From assembly GCF_001641635.1 (NCBI RefSeq), contig NZ_LUUB01000081.1, forward strand, positions 1 through 64,000: a stretch of 64,000 bases of DNA. Direction: 5' to 3'. The stretch comes from Bradyrhizobium centrolobii. Its GTDB lineage: Bacteria > Pseudomonadota > Alphaproteobacteria > Rhizobiales > Xanthobacteraceae. The translations under genes were made by a program, and so were the position numbers. The first letter of the stretch is position 1; each line of letters begins with the position of its first letter. Below, piece by piece: positions 8,611 to 17,471 of the stretch. The notes under the pieces are model-generated. The model was not told the DNA's origin. It did not search any database and saw only the letters and a list, made by a program, of their open reading frames with translations.

Positions 8611-8720
8611 CACCCTCTCCCCTTGCGAGAGGGTGGCTCGCCGCCCTGCCCGCGACGTAGCCCAAGCTTCGCTTCGGCATTCTTCGAGACGGCTGCCGAA
8701 GGCAGCCTGTGCCTCTCCCG
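8611..8720. repeat. Palindromic intergenic repeat, partial copy
   Basis: The block opens with CCCTCTCCCCTTGCGAGAGGG and continues through a GAAGCTTCGCTTC-like dyad and a CTGCCGAAGGCAG dyad to CCTCTCCC. The same order of small palindromes occurs at 30535-30624, which identifies it as a shortened member of the repeat family also found at 12186, 30412 and 32225. The rest of the 8594-9071 gap shows no gene. Confidence 0.7.
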
Positions 8721-9071
8721 GCAAAAGCCCGGCAGCCGCTAGCATCTCGGGCGGCGTTGCAGCCGACGGTGCTTGCATCCAGTGGTAAGTTATTTCGCGC
8801 TGTAGTTGGATTTTTAGTCGCCGAGCAGCGCTCTCAAGTTGTGAGACGAAGTTTTGCTGAAACAGAGGCCTGCTACACTACGCTCCAGATAATTGGACCT
8901 GCTCCTTTTTTCGCACATACAAGCCAGTCAACCAATCGCGTTTGAGCTTTGGAATTGGCGCAGTCGGCGAAGGGCTCGCATCGGGGAGCCATCCGGCGGG
9001 GCTGGTATCGGGAATATCTTGCTCGTATCGGGAATCTCTTATCGCAGTGATAGTCAACGATGGGGGTGACC

Positions 9072-9257
9072 ATGCCCGCCATATTCGACCTTCTCTATCG
9101 CGAATATTGCCGCGCCCGCCTCGCTGAAATGCGGAAACAGCTTCTGATCAGGGGCAAACGTCCCGAAACCTTGCAAGCGGATTACGATCCTGCCGATCAG
9201 AGTAGCGTTGGCAGGACCGACACCCAGCACGAAATCGGTCACGGCACGCCGAATTGA
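9072..9257 (+). CDS. Small hypothetical protein
   Basis: A 61-residue frame starts at ATG 9072 behind GGGGGTGA. The N-terminal half, FDLLYREYCRARLAEMRKQ, is amphipathic and helix-forming, and does not have the Arg/Pro-rich composition of a chance frame. No family is recognised. The surrounding region has no competing gene on either strand. Confidence 0.4.
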   Translation: MPAIFDLLYREYCRARLAEMRKQLLIRGKRPETLQADYDPADQSSVGRTDTQHEIGHGTPN

Positions 9258-9332
9258 AGCGGCCACGAAACAGGGGGGCCTCTCCTCGCCGCAGCAGCAA
9301 TCAAGAAAAGCGGCAGCAACTCGGAGGCAACA

Positions 9333-9419
9333 TTGAACACTCCCGAATTCTATACTGCATCGATCGCTTGCGTCTCGTGCGTGACCATTCTTGTTTTGAT
9401 GGCTGTCGGGGCTTGGTAG
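9333..9419 (+). CDS. Possible 28-residue membrane peptide
   Basis: A TTG start at 9333 has GGAGG at 9323-9327. The product begins MNTPEFYTASIA and ends in a hydrophobic stretch (VTILVLMAVGAW) that could span the membrane. It is short and no homologue is known to me, so the support is the ribosome binding site and composition only. Confidence 0.35.
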   Translation: MNTPEFYTASIACVSCVTILVLMAVGAW

Positions 9420-9492
9420 GCGCGGAAAGGCACCCACAAGGGGAGAGCGGTAGGCAGCGTGCGCGCGGCTAATCGATCAGCACTGCAATGAC

Positions 9493-10662
9493 CTACAACA
9501 CCACCCGCTGCCCCTCCTCCGCGGCCCAATACCCAGCGTAGTTCACCTTGATCGTCTCATACGCCAGCGCGAGGTCGGACAGCGGCTGCCGTCCCGTCGC
9601 GGCGCATTCCATGAAGTCCTGGATCTCCTGCAAATAGCCGCGCGTCCATTCCTCCTCGAGGCAGACATATTGCCAGCCGGTCTTGCGGTCGACTTTCTCG
9701 GTGATGTAGACGCTCGCGAGCTTCTCCTCGCTGGTCTGGTAGCTCATCAGGTGCATGTTCGGCGTGATGTTGGCGAACAGCGAGCCGCCGGAGGTGTAGG
9801 TCTCGATCAGGTTGCGCACGCCGCCCATGATCATGTCGCCGGAGAACACGGCGGCCTTGGTGCCGTCGGAGAAAGTGGCGGTGAGTGTGCCCCAGTCCTC
9901 GACGTCGACCGGATTGGCCTTGATGTAGGTGCGCTCCTCGGGCTTGAGCCCTGCGGTGACGTTGCCGACATCGCCGGTGACGCTGGCGACGCGGATGGTC
10001 TCGCCGCGCGCCTTCGCCTCAACCTGCTTGAGATAAAGCACGGCCGAGAGCGGATGGCAGCCCATGCGGATCAGCGAACCGCCGCCGGTCATGGCCCATT
10101 GCGCGGCATGCGCCGCGTGCGAGCCGGAATGGCTTTCCTCGCCCTTCATGAACAGGATCTTGTCCCTGGTCGCCTTGATGATCTCCGCGGTCTTGGTCAC
10201 TGCGGGCGCGTAGATCCAGTCCTCGGCATACATGAAGAGTTTTCCGGTGCGTTCGATGGCGATCCGCGTCTCGTCCATTTCCTCCAGCACGCGCTCATAC
10301 ATCAGCGCCTTCGGCACATGCTTGCCGATCGGCTGCTTGTCGCCTTCACGGCCGAAATAGCCGGCGAACGGCTTTTCGCAGATGACGTGCTTGCCGGCCT
10401 GCATCGCCGCGACGATCATCTCGGCATGGCGATTGGGCGGCGTGCAGATGTCGATGACGTCGAGCTCGCGGTCAGCGATCAGGTCGGCAAAGCTGCGATA
10501 GCAGCGCGGGATCTGGTGGCGCCGAGCAAACTCGACGACATGGTCGCCGCGGGCCGCCACGGCCGCAACTTCCACATCCACGCCGTAGACGCGGCGAAAT
10601 GCGTAGATGTGCAGCTCCGACACGAAGCCGCAGCCTGCGAGCCCTACCCTGATCCTTGCCAT
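9493..10662 (-). CDS. Gfo/Idh/MocA-family NAD(P)-dependent oxidoreductase
   Basis: The 389-residue protein opens with the Rossmann motif RVGLAGCGFVSELHI and has the family hallmark GKHVICEKPFAG near residue 100, where the lysine is the expected catalytic residue. The C-terminal half is the alpha/beta domain of this family. These enzymes oxidise or reduce sugars and related polyols with NAD(P). The ATG at 10662 is chosen because GAGGAG precedes it; an earlier in-frame start gives four more residues that break the Rossmann start. No transport or sugar genes adjoin it, so its substrate is unknown. Confidence 0.88.
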   Translation of the reverse strand: MARIRVGLAGCGFVSELHIYAFRRVYGVDVEVAAVAARGDHVVEFARRHQIPRCYRSFADLIADRELDVIDICTPPNRHAEMIVAAMQAGKHVICEKPFAGYFGREGDKQPIGKHVPKALMYERVLEEMDETRIAIERTGKLFMYAEDWIYAPAVTKTAEIIKATRDKILFMKGEESHSGSHAAHAAQWAMTGGGSLIRMGCHPLSAVLYLKQVEAKARGETIRVASVTGDVGNVTAGLKPEERTYIKANPVDVEDWGTLTATFSDGTKAAVFSGDMIMGGVRNLIETYTSGGSLFANITPNMHLMSYQTSEEKLASVYITEKVDRKTGWQYVCLEEEWTRGYLQEIQDFMECAATGRQPLSDLALAYETIKVNYAGYWAAEEGQRVVL

Positions 10663-10711
10663 TGCGCTCCTCACCGCCTGGTTCGGGCGGCACTATAGCA
10701 AGGCGGCTTGT

Positions 10712-11026
10712 CTATTGCACCGAGACGCGCACCACGCCGGCGCTCATCACGCCCAGCGCACGGGCGGCGGGGACGGAGAGATCGACGATACGGCCACGGA
10801 TGAAGGGACCGCGATCATTGACGCGGCACTGGATCGAGCGTTCGCCATAGGACACCGTGAGCACGCTCCCGAATGGCCGCGTCCGGTGCGCGCAGGTCAA
10901 CTCGCCGCTCCTGGCGGCTTTTCCGTATCCGTAATATGAGGCAAGTCCACTTTCAGCATGCGCAACAGAAAAAGCGACAAACGAGAAACCGGCAAGACAA
11001 AGGAATAATAGCGTCAGCGTTCGCAC
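10712..11026 (-). CDS. RlpA-like exported double-psi beta-barrel protein, short
   Basis: From a GTG at 11026 the 104-residue product has a signal peptide (LTLLFLCLAGFSFVAFSVAHA) followed directly by a DPBB domain: GLASYYGYGKAARSGELTCA, RTRPFGSVLTV, RVNDRGPFIRGRIVDLS. These are the conserved RlpA-family segments, including the aspartate of NDRGP. RlpA proteins are peptidoglycan-binding or lytic transglycosylase proteins at the septum. There is no SPOR domain. A longer frame exists but its extra N-terminus is not signal-like. A larger relative is at 36919-37467. Confidence 0.8.
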   Translation of the reverse strand: MRTLTLLFLCLAGFSFVAFSVAHAESGLASYYGYGKAARSGELTCAHRTRPFGSVLTVSYGERSIQCRVNDRGPFIRGRIVDLSVPAARALGVMSAGVVRVSVQ

Positions 11027-11130
11027 GGCACGGCTCCCCGGTTGGCCCTGCCCGGCGCTGCAAACGCTGAATTGTTCCCCGAAGTTCCTAAACACTGCCG
11101 GGCTGCGCCCGGCAGTGCCATCACACATTG

Positions 11131-11976
11131 TTACTGTTTGTGAAAGACCAGCGTGCGCAGCTCGATGCTTTCGCGAGGCAGCGCATCAGCCGGCGTAGTC
11201 GGATCGACGAAGGCGGTGTGCGGCCCGAAGCGGGTGCGGCCGTCGGTTGCGGAATCATAGCACTTGAGCAGCAACGCCTCGTCCGACGTCATCTCGGGAA
11301 AATAGAACCAGCGGTGGTTCGGATTGTATTTCACCGAATAGGTCTCGCCGCGGCGGTTGGGATAGATCAGGTCGGAAGCGACGAGATCGTCGGGCGCGAC
11401 CGTCGTGCCGTCAGCCATCGCGAGTGGGGAGTCGCGCAAGGGGCCACGGATCGGACGCCAGAGGTTGATCACCTGCACGCGGCCCTTGAGAAGCTCCTCG
11501 GCTTCATCCGGCAGATGCTCGCGCACGCGGTTGGCCCCGGAGACGATGGTCTGGTCGACATGGACCCGGGTCGCAGGCTGGCGCGGTCCGGCCCCACGAA
11601 TGTCGGCGGCGCCCTCGACGCGTTTGCGCACCGTATGGTCGAAGATAACGACGCGGTCGGCCTTCAGCGTCGCGCGCAGGAAGGCCTCCACCGCGGGATA
11701 GTAGACCGCCCTCACCTCTGCATCGTTGTAAAAGTCCTTCACCCGTGTCGGATGGCGCACCAACGCAAAGCCCTCACGATCGAGCGAAAAATTATCGGCG
11801 ATCAGGCGGGCATCGAAGATCGGAACCTGATGCGGCTCCGGGAGCGCCGTGCTCTTCGGCTCGCCCGGCGGCGGATCGAAAGCGTAGGTGCGCGGCTTGG
11901 CGGTTGTCGGCGCGAGATAGTTGAGTTCGGCGGTGACGAAGGGAAGCGATTCGATTTTTGTTTCTTGCAGGCCCAT
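11131..11976 (-). CDS. CmcJ/NvfI-family oxidoreductase
   Basis: The 281-residue protein matches the family founded by cephamycin CmcJ and fungal NvfI. It has a central FDHTVRKR segment, the HVDQT motif near residue 150 with a likely iron-ligand His-x-Asp, INLWRPIRGPL, and a C-terminal RTRFGPHTAF with a second histidine. Members are thought to be 2-oxoglutarate/iron enzymes or related hydroxylases. ATG 11976 is chosen because GGGAGACC lies just upstream. It stands alone with no biosynthetic cluster around it, so the reaction is unknown. Confidence 0.75.
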   Translation of the reverse strand: MGLQETKIESLPFVTAELNYLAPTTAKPRTYAFDPPPGEPKSTALPEPHQVPIFDARLIADNFSLDREGFALVRHPTRVKDFYNDAEVRAVYYPAVEAFLRATLKADRVVIFDHTVRKRVEGAADIRGAGPRQPATRVHVDQTIVSGANRVREHLPDEAEELLKGRVQVINLWRPIRGPLRDSPLAMADGTTVAPDDLVASDLIYPNRRGETYSVKYNPNHRWFYFPEMTSDEALLLKCYDSATDGRTRFGPHTAFVDPTTPADALPRESIELRTLVFHKQ

Positions 11977-12185
11977 GGCCGGTCTCCCGATGTGGTCGTC
12001 TGCTTGATTTTTGACGGGATCCATCGCGCTGCAAGGGAGGCGATCCAAATAGCAATGTGAACGCTGCCGAACGCGTGGAATGCAGAAGGAATGTTTCGAG
12101 GACGACGACCGGGTTGGAAACGCCGTTCTCGCCTCACTAAGCGTTGATACGGCCGTGAAACGAAAACAAGTACAGTCTAAGACTT

Positions 12186-12316
12186 ACCTCTCCCCAGCGG
12201 GGAGAGGTCGGATTGCGTAGCAATCCGGGTGAGGGGCCGCCGCACACAGTGAGACCGTAACCCCTCACCCGGATCGCATCTCACGATGCGATCGGACCTC
12301 TCCCTGCGGGAGAGGT
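12186..12316. repeat. Palindromic intergenic repeat, full copy
   Basis: The element begins CCTCTCCCC-AGC-GGGGAGAGG, then a GATTGCG-TAG-CAATC dyad, GGGTGAGGGGC, and mirrored arms CCCCTCACCC, GATCGCATC-TCAC-GATGCGATC and CCTCTCCCTGCGGGAGAGG. The whole is a nested palindrome able to fold as one long hairpin. It lies between two leftward genes in a 458-base gap (11977-12434) that shows no gene. Confidence 0.85.
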
Positions 12317-12379
12317 GAAGTACGTCTCTGCTGGTACCGATTCGACCAAAGCCGATCGCGCGTTCGTGAGCCCGGCTCA

Positions 12380-12406
12380 GCGGCGCAGCGTTACACGCTG
12401 CGCCGC
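12380..12406 (-). terminator. Strong stem-loop after the organosulfur operon
   Basis: GCGGCGCAGCG pairs perfectly with CGCTGCGCCGC around a TTACA loop, and CCGG/CCGG outside could extend it. It lies 28 bases beyond the stop of the last operon gene. There is no T-run, so it may work with Rho or as an mRNA end stabiliser. Confidence 0.65.
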
Positions 12407-12434
12407 GTCCGGGACACGAGAGTAAGCCCAGCAG

Positions 12435-13373
12435 CTACAATCCGGCCTTGGCGATCGCGTCCGCGAAGGACCGATCGACGATCTCGGCGGCGACGAGCTT
12501 CTGCTTGATCAAGCCCCAGCGGAAATAGAGATCGATGGTGGCCTGCTCGTCCGACACCACGCCGTCATCGATCGGCGCGATCCGGATCTTCGCGCGCGCG
12601 AGCCAGTTCTGCGGCACGGCGGTCGGGATGTTCATCAGCCTGCCCCAGGTCTCGGCGTAGCCGTTGACGTTGTTCAGCGACCACGCCCGCGCCGCTGTGA
12701 GGCGCCGGATGAAGTCGGTCAGCTCCGCGCGCTTGTCGCGGATGGCCTCGGGCCGCGCCACCTGAAAGCTCAGGCCCGGCGTCAGGCCTTCCGAGGTGAT
12801 GATGCGGCGCGATTTGAACAGAACCTCCTCCTGGCTGACATAGGGCTCCCAGGTCGACCACGCATCGACCGAACCTTGCGTATAGGCAATCTTGGCATCG
12901 GACGGCGCGAGGAAGGCGATCTGCACGTCGCTCGCGCTCCAGCCGTTCCTTTCCAGCGCGGCGAGGATCAGTTGATGACCGATCGAGCCGCGGCCGGTTG
13001 CGATCTTCTTGCCGCGCAGATCGTCGAAGCTCTTGATCGGCGAATTCTCAGGCACGAGGATCGCGAGCCCTTCCCGCGTCTGCCGGATCGCAGCGATCGC
13101 CTTCACAGGCGCGCCGGATGCGGCGGCGAAGGTGAAGGGCGCATCGCCGACGAGACCGGTCTCGATCGCGCCGGCGCTGAGCGCTTCGAGCAGTGGTGCA
13201 GCGGCCGGAAACTCCTTCCACTCTATCTTGTAGGGGACGTCCTTGAGCACGCCGGCAGCTTCCATCACCGCCTGCGAATTGCCCTTCTGGTCACCGACGC
13301 GCAGGGTGGTTTGCGCTGCCGCCAGGTCCAACGAACCGAACAGCAGCGCGCCGGCCAGCATGAGGCGGATCAT
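12435..13373 (-). CDS. ABC transporter binding protein, aliphatic sulfonate type (SsuA-like)
   Basis: The 312-residue protein has a signal peptide ending AAAQ near residue 21 and then TLRVGDQKGNSQAVMEAAG, the start of SsuA-type NMT1/THI5-like binding proteins. Conserved later segments are DAWSTWEPYVS and LAILVPENSPIKSFDDLRGKK. It should bind an organosulfonate for the permease and ATPase of this operon. It overlaps the LLM monooxygenase gene by 4 bases and is last in the operon. It resembles the divergent protein at 19026-20012, with which it shares the KIEWxEFPAAAPxLEAL region. Confidence 0.88.
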   Translation of the reverse strand: MIRLMLAGALLFGSLDLAAAQTTLRVGDQKGNSQAVMEAAGVLKDVPYKIEWKEFPAAAPLLEALSAGAIETGLVGDAPFTFAAASGAPVKAIAAIRQTREGLAILVPENSPIKSFDDLRGKKIATGRGSIGHQLILAALERNGWSASDVQIAFLAPSDAKIAYTQGSVDAWSTWEPYVSQEEVLFKSRRIITSEGLTPGLSFQVARPEAIRDKRAELTDFIRRLTAARAWSLNNVNGYAETWGRLMNIPTAVPQNWLARAKIRIAPIDDGVVSDEQATIDLYFRWGLIKQKLVAAEIVDRSFADAIAKAGL

Positions 13374-14470
13374 TCCGCCGCCTCGCCGCGGGCGACCTGG
13401 CGTTCGGCGATCAGCTTGCGCGTCAGCGGAATCAGCTCACGGCCATATTCGATCGCATCGATCAGCGGATCGAAGCCCCGGATCAGGAAGTGGGTGATGC
13501 CGAGGTCGTAGTAGTCGCCAAAGACTTCGGCGACCTGCTCGGGCGTGCCGACCAGCGCGGTGGTGTTGCTGTTTGCGCCGGTGAGTTTTGCGATCTCGGT
13601 CCAGAGCCGCTTGTCGATGCGGCTGCCCTGGTCGGCGAGCGCGAGCAGGCGCCGCGCGCCGGCGGTAGCGTTGCCGTCGACCGGCTTGCGGTAGCCGGTC
13701 CTGTCCTGGAGCGCAGTGGCGCGCGCCAGGATCGCCTCAGCCTTCTCCCAGGCTTGCTTCTCCGTCGGCGCAATGATCGGCCGCACCGAGAGGCTAAAGC
13801 GTGGCGTCGGTCGCCCCTGCCTGACCGCTGCGTTATGGACGCGCGAGGTGACGTCGCGCACCTGGGCATAGGATTCGCCCCACAGCGCAAAGGTGTCGGC
13901 GTGCCTGCCGGCGACATCGATCGCCGCGTCCGAGGCGCCGCCGAAATAGATGCGGATGCCTTCGGGACGATAGGGCTTCACCTGCGAGAAAGCGTTCTCG
14001 ACCTGATAGTACTTGCCCTTGTAGGTGAACGGCTTGTCGCTGGTCCATTCCTGGCGGACGATGTCGAGAAACTCGGAGGTGCGGGCATAGCGCGCGTCCT
14101 TGTCGTCGAGCGTGTTGCCATCCTGCCGGAGCTCGGTGGCATTGCCGCCAGTGATGACGTGCAGCGCGACGCGGCCGCGGGAGAACTGGTCGAGCACCGC
14201 AAACTGTCGTGCCAGCAGCGTCGGCGACGTGAAGCCGGGGCGCTGCGCGATCAGCACGTTGAGGCGCTCGGTGACGTTGAGGACGTGCTGGGCGACCTGG
14301 AGGCTGTCCGGCGTGGTCGAATGGAATGCCAGCAGCGCGCGGTCGAAGCCGGCGTTCTCATGCGCCTTCGCCACCGTCTCGATGTGGGTGGGATCGAGGA
14401 CCAGTCCCTCGCGGACGATGGTCTCGGACGAATTGTTGTTGCTGATATAACCGATGAACTCGATCGACAT
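13370..14470 (-). CDS. LLM-class FMN-dependent monooxygenase (SsuD-like)
   Basis: The 366-residue protein is a bacterial-luciferase-fold enzyme: FIGYISNNNSSE at the start, SLQVAQHVLNVTERLNVLIAQRPGF, then RVALHVITGGNATELRQDGN and the sulfonate-type YYQVENAFSQVKP region near residue 160. Alkanesulfonate monooxygenases use FMNH2 and oxygen to release sulfite, and its place in a sulfonate-type transport operon supports that role. AAGGAGACGATC precedes the start. A partner flavin reductase is not present in the operon, so reduced flavin must come from elsewhere. Confidence 0.88.
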   Translation of the reverse strand: MSIEFIGYISNNNSSETIVREGLVLDPTHIETVAKAHENAGFDRALLAFHSTTPDSLQVAQHVLNVTERLNVLIAQRPGFTSPTLLARQFAVLDQFSRGRVALHVITGGNATELRQDGNTLDDKDARYARTSEFLDIVRQEWTSDKPFTYKGKYYQVENAFSQVKPYRPEGIRIYFGGASDAAIDVAGRHADTFALWGESYAQVRDVTSRVHNAAVRQGRPTPRFSLSVRPIIAPTEKQAWEKAEAILARATALQDRTGYRKPVDGNATAGARRLLALADQGSRIDKRLWTEIAKLTGANSNTTALVGTPEQVAEVFGDYYDLGITHFLIRGFDPLIDAIEYGRELIPLTRKLIAERQVARGEAAE

Positions 14471-14491
14471 GATCGTCTCCTTACTTGATCC

Positions 14492-15664
14492 CTAGAGCCC
14501 GAGTGCGACGCGGCCGAGGCCGATGCGGGTGGAATCGTCCTGCGGCGTGTGCACGCGGCCGCACAGGACGTCGCGATAGTGCCGCTCAAGCGGATTGGCG
14601 CGGCTAAGGCCATGATTGCCGGTGAGCGAGAGCGCGTCCTCGACCGCGGCGGCGGCGTTGTTCGTCACGGTCAGCTTGATGACGTTGGATTCGGCGGCGG
14701 AGAGCGCGATGCCGTCGTCGAAATCGCCGGCGAAGGACGAGATCAGCCGCGCATTGACGGAAAGGCGCGCCTCGATGGCGCCGAGGATTTCCTGCGCACG
14801 CGCCAAGGTCGCGAGCGGCGCGCCGAGGCTGGCGGGAACGCGCTGCTTCAGGAAGCTCACCAGCCAGTCGCGCGCAGCGCGTGCGACGCCGTCATAGATC
14901 GCGGCGACGAAGACGGTGTGAACCATCGCCTGCGTGACGTCGGGCCCGCCCCAATCCGCAGGTCTGCGCACATCGATCTCGGAATCGAGGGGGATCACGA
15001 CGTCGTCGAAGATGACGTCGTGGCTGCCGCTGGCGCGCAGGCCGTGATGGTCCCAGGTCTCGACGATGCGCGTGCCCGGCAGGCCCGCCGGGACCAGGAA
15101 CTGCCCGACGCGCGGCTCCGCCTCGTCGGTGCGCGCCCAGACCAGGTACCATTTCAGGATCGGCGCGCCGGTCGAATAGATCTTGTGGCCGGTCAGGCGC
15201 CAGCCGGTTTCGGTGCGCCGCGCGATCGTCGCCGGCAGGCCGCCGCGCGCGGGCGAGCCGAGCTCCGGCTCGACCCGCAGCGCGTTGACGAGCGAAATGC
15301 CTTCGACGGCTTCGCGCCCGAGCTTGCGCGACAGTCGCGCCGGCCAATTCGGGCTGCGCGACATTACCAGATGGTTGACGTAGTGCATCGACAGCACCAG
15401 CGCGGTCGACGGATCGGCCTTGCCGATGATGCCGAGGACCCGCGCGATGTATCTCGCGCCGACTCCGGCCCCGCCGAGCGCCGCTGGCACCGTCAGCGAC
15501 AGCAGGCCTGCCTCGGAGAGTTCGCGGAAATTCTCGAAGGGAAAGCTGGCATCGCGATCATGCGCCGCCGCTCGCACGGCAAAGCCTTCGGCCAGCGTCT
15601 CGGCGCGCGCGACGTAATCGGGTTCGCTCTGGGCCGTCCGGCCCCTGGTGGCAGGACTCACCAT
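14492..15664 (-). CDS. Acyl-CoA-dehydrogenase-like flavoprotein (SfnB/DszC type)
   Basis: The 390-residue protein has the three-part acyl-CoA dehydrogenase fold: a helical N-terminus with PAALGGAGVGARYIARV, a middle beta domain with WRLTGHKIYSTGAP and ASGSHDVIFDDVVIPL, and a C-terminal helical bundle ending YRDVLCGRVHTPQDD. The short C-terminus with HTPQDD is characteristic of the SfnB/DszC/monooxygenase-like branch, which uses reduced flavin in organosulfur metabolism, rather than true acyl-CoA dehydrogenases. It overlaps the upstream ATPase gene by 7 bases. The sulfur substrate is unknown. Confidence 0.85.
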   Translation of the reverse strand: MVSPATRGRTAQSEPDYVARAETLAEGFAVRAAAHDRDASFPFENFRELSEAGLLSLTVPAALGGAGVGARYIARVLGIIGKADPSTALVLSMHYVNHLVMSRSPNWPARLSRKLGREAVEGISLVNALRVEPELGSPARGGLPATIARRTETGWRLTGHKIYSTGAPILKWYLVWARTDEAEPRVGQFLVPAGLPGTRIVETWDHHGLRASGSHDVIFDDVVIPLDSEIDVRRPADWGGPDVTQAMVHTVFVAAIYDGVARAARDWLVSFLKQRVPASLGAPLATLARAQEILGAIEARLSVNARLISSFAGDFDDGIALSAAESNVIKLTVTNNAAAAVEDALSLTGNHGLSRANPLERHYRDVLCGRVHTPQDDSTRIGLGRVALGL

Positions 15665-16455
15665 GTGGCGTCGAGCCCCAACAGGCCGAGGATCTGGCGG
15701 CGCAGGTCCGCAAGGTAGGGATCGCCGCGGTGGCGCGGATAGGGACGGTCGACGCGGATGTCAGCTTTCACGCGCGCGGGCCGCTCGCTGAAGACGATGA
15801 CGCGGTTGGCAAGCACCAGTGCCTCCTCGGCATCATGCGTCACCAGCAGCGTGGTAAAACCCTTGCGCTGCCACAGCGCGACGAGCTCGGCCTGCATGGT
15901 GATGCGGGTGAGCGAGTCGAGCTTGCCGAGCGGCTCGTCCAGGATCAGGATCTTGGGATCGTTGACCAGAGCGCGGGCAAGCGCGACGCGCTGCGCCATG
16001 CCGCCGGAGAGCTGGTGCGGGTACGCGTTGCGGAAGGCCGAAAGGCCAACGAGATCGAGCGCGGCATCGACTCGCTGACGCTGGCTCTTCAGGATACCCT
16101 GCGCTTCCAGCCCCAGCGCAACATTGTCCCAGACCGAGCGCCAGGGAAACAGCGTCGGATCCTGGAACACGACGACGCGCGAGGGTTGCGGGCTTCTGAT
16201 GCGGCTCTCGTCCTCGCGCAGCGTTCCCGCCTTTGGCTTGTCGAGACCCGCGACGAGCCGCAGCAATGTCGACTTGCCGCAGCCGGAGGGGCCGAGCAGC
16301 GCGACGAACTCGCCCGGCTCGACCGAGATGCTGACGTCGCTGAGCACCGGCAGCTCGGCACCGTCGATGTCGAAGGCGTGGTTGACATTATCGATGTCGA
16401 GTGCGGCGCCGGCGGCCGGATGGGTGATGGCTTCGGCAAGAGCTGCGGCTACCAT
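15658..16455 (-). CDS. ABC transporter ATPase, nitrate/sulfonate/taurine type (SsuB-like)
   Basis: The 265-residue ATPase has Walker A LGPSGCGKSTLLR, signature LSGGMAQRVALARAL, Walker B ILILDEPLGKLDS and switch histidine LLVTHDAEEAL. Its start at ATG 16455 lies 7 bases inside the end of the permease gene; a longer open frame in the same phase is a shadow of that permease. It powers import by the permease encoded upstream. Confidence 0.92.
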   Translation of the reverse strand: MVAAALAEAITHPAAGAALDIDNVNHAFDIDGAELPVLSDVSISVEPGEFVALLGPSGCGKSTLLRLVAGLDKPKAGTLREDESRIRSPQPSRVVVFQDPTLFPWRSVWDNVALGLEAQGILKSQRQRVDAALDLVGLSAFRNAYPHQLSGGMAQRVALARALVNDPKILILDEPLGKLDSLTRITMQAELVALWQRKGFTTLLVTHDAEEALVLANRVIVFSERPARVKADIRVDRPYPRHRGDPYLADLRRQILGLLGLDATW

Positions 16456-17471
16456 TTGACAGTCCCCTTCTGCCAGACCAGCAGGCGGTCGCGGATCGCA
16501 AACAGCAGCGTGATCGCGCCGGAGCAGAGCAGTGACATCACGATCAGCGCCGCATACATGTTGGCGTAGGCGGCCCAGCCCTGCGCCCATTGCAGGTACC
16601 AGCCGAGCCCGGCCTTGACGCCGATCATCTCGGCGACGACGAGCACGGCGAAGGACGAGCCGAGCCCCATGAACAGGCCGACGAAGACGTGCGGCAATGC
16701 CGCGGGGATCGCGACCTTCAGCACCAGGAACGACGGCTTTGCCCCCAGCGTGCGCGCGACGTCGTAATAGGCATTGCTGACGCTTGCGACGCCCGACCAG
16801 GTCAGCACCGTGACCGGGAAGCCGGTCGCGAGCGCGATCAGGAAGGTCGAGGCGCTCCAGCTCGACGGGAATGTGAAGAACGCGATCGGCAGCCAGGCGG
16901 TCGCCGGCAGCGGGCCGATGAAGCGCAGCACCGGATGCACCCAATAGCCGACCGCGCGCGACCAGCCGATGGAAACGCCGGTCAGGAAACCGATTGTCGC
17001 ACCAATGAGATAGCCGCCGAGTTGGAGCCTGACCGAAGCAAAGACGCTGTCGAGCAGTTTGGGCAGATCATCGGTATAGACCTCGATGATCGCCTGCGGC
17101 GGCGGAAAGAACGGCAGCGGCAACCAGGCGAATTTTGCGGTCGCGACCTCCCAGAGCGTCAGGAAAACACCGAGCGCGACCAGCCAAGGCGCGCGCTGGC
17201 GCAGGGCCCGACCGGCCGAACCGAGATAATCGGCGCCGACGGTTCCGAACAGGGTGATCGCGGCGATGACGAAGGCGGCAATGCCGAGCGAGTGCGTCCG
17301 CGACCAATCGCCGACATCCTCCCACCACAGGCAGGACAGGCCAAAAGCGATCCAGGCGGCACTGGCCGCGACGCCTGCGCCGGACTCTTTCACCCAAGCC
17401 GCGAGCAACGGCGCGCGCGAGATCCGCGGCGCGCCGGAGGCGAGGCCGTCAGACAGCGAATACGTCGACAT
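16449..17471 (-). CDS. ABC transporter permease, nitrate/sulfonate/taurine type (SsuC-like)
   Basis: The 340-residue membrane protein has an extended N-terminus with two predicted helices before the standard binding-protein-dependent permease core. The core includes LWEVATAKFAWLPLPFFPPP, the RFIGPLPATAWLPIAFF segment, and the coupling loop DVARTLGAKPSFLVLKVAIPAALPHVFVG. Its gene overlaps the upstream binding-protein gene by 23 bases and the ATPase gene by 7, so the set is a single translational unit. Confidence 0.92.
   Translation of the reverse strand: MSTYSLSDGLASGAPRISRAPLLAAWVKESGAGVAASAAWIAFGLSCLWWEDVGDWSRTHSLGIAAFVIAAITLFGTVGADYLGSAGRALRQRAPWLVALGVFLTLWEVATAKFAWLPLPFFPPPQAIIEVYTDDLPKLLDSVFASVRLQLGGYLIGATIGFLTGVSIGWSRAVGYWVHPVLRFIGPLPATAWLPIAFFTFPSSWSASTFLIALATGFPVTVLTWSGVASVSNAYYDVARTLGAKPSFLVLKVAIPAALPHVFVGLFMGLGSSFAVLVVAEMIGVKAGLGWYLQWAQGWAAYANMYAALIVMSLLCSGAITLLFAIRDRLLVWQKGTVKW

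Noticed and set aside
16456..16944. N-terminal extension of the SsuB-like ATPase
   Set aside because: The 163 extra residues are Arg-rich and overlap the SsuC-like permease gene in another frame; ATG 16455 gives the normal domain start.
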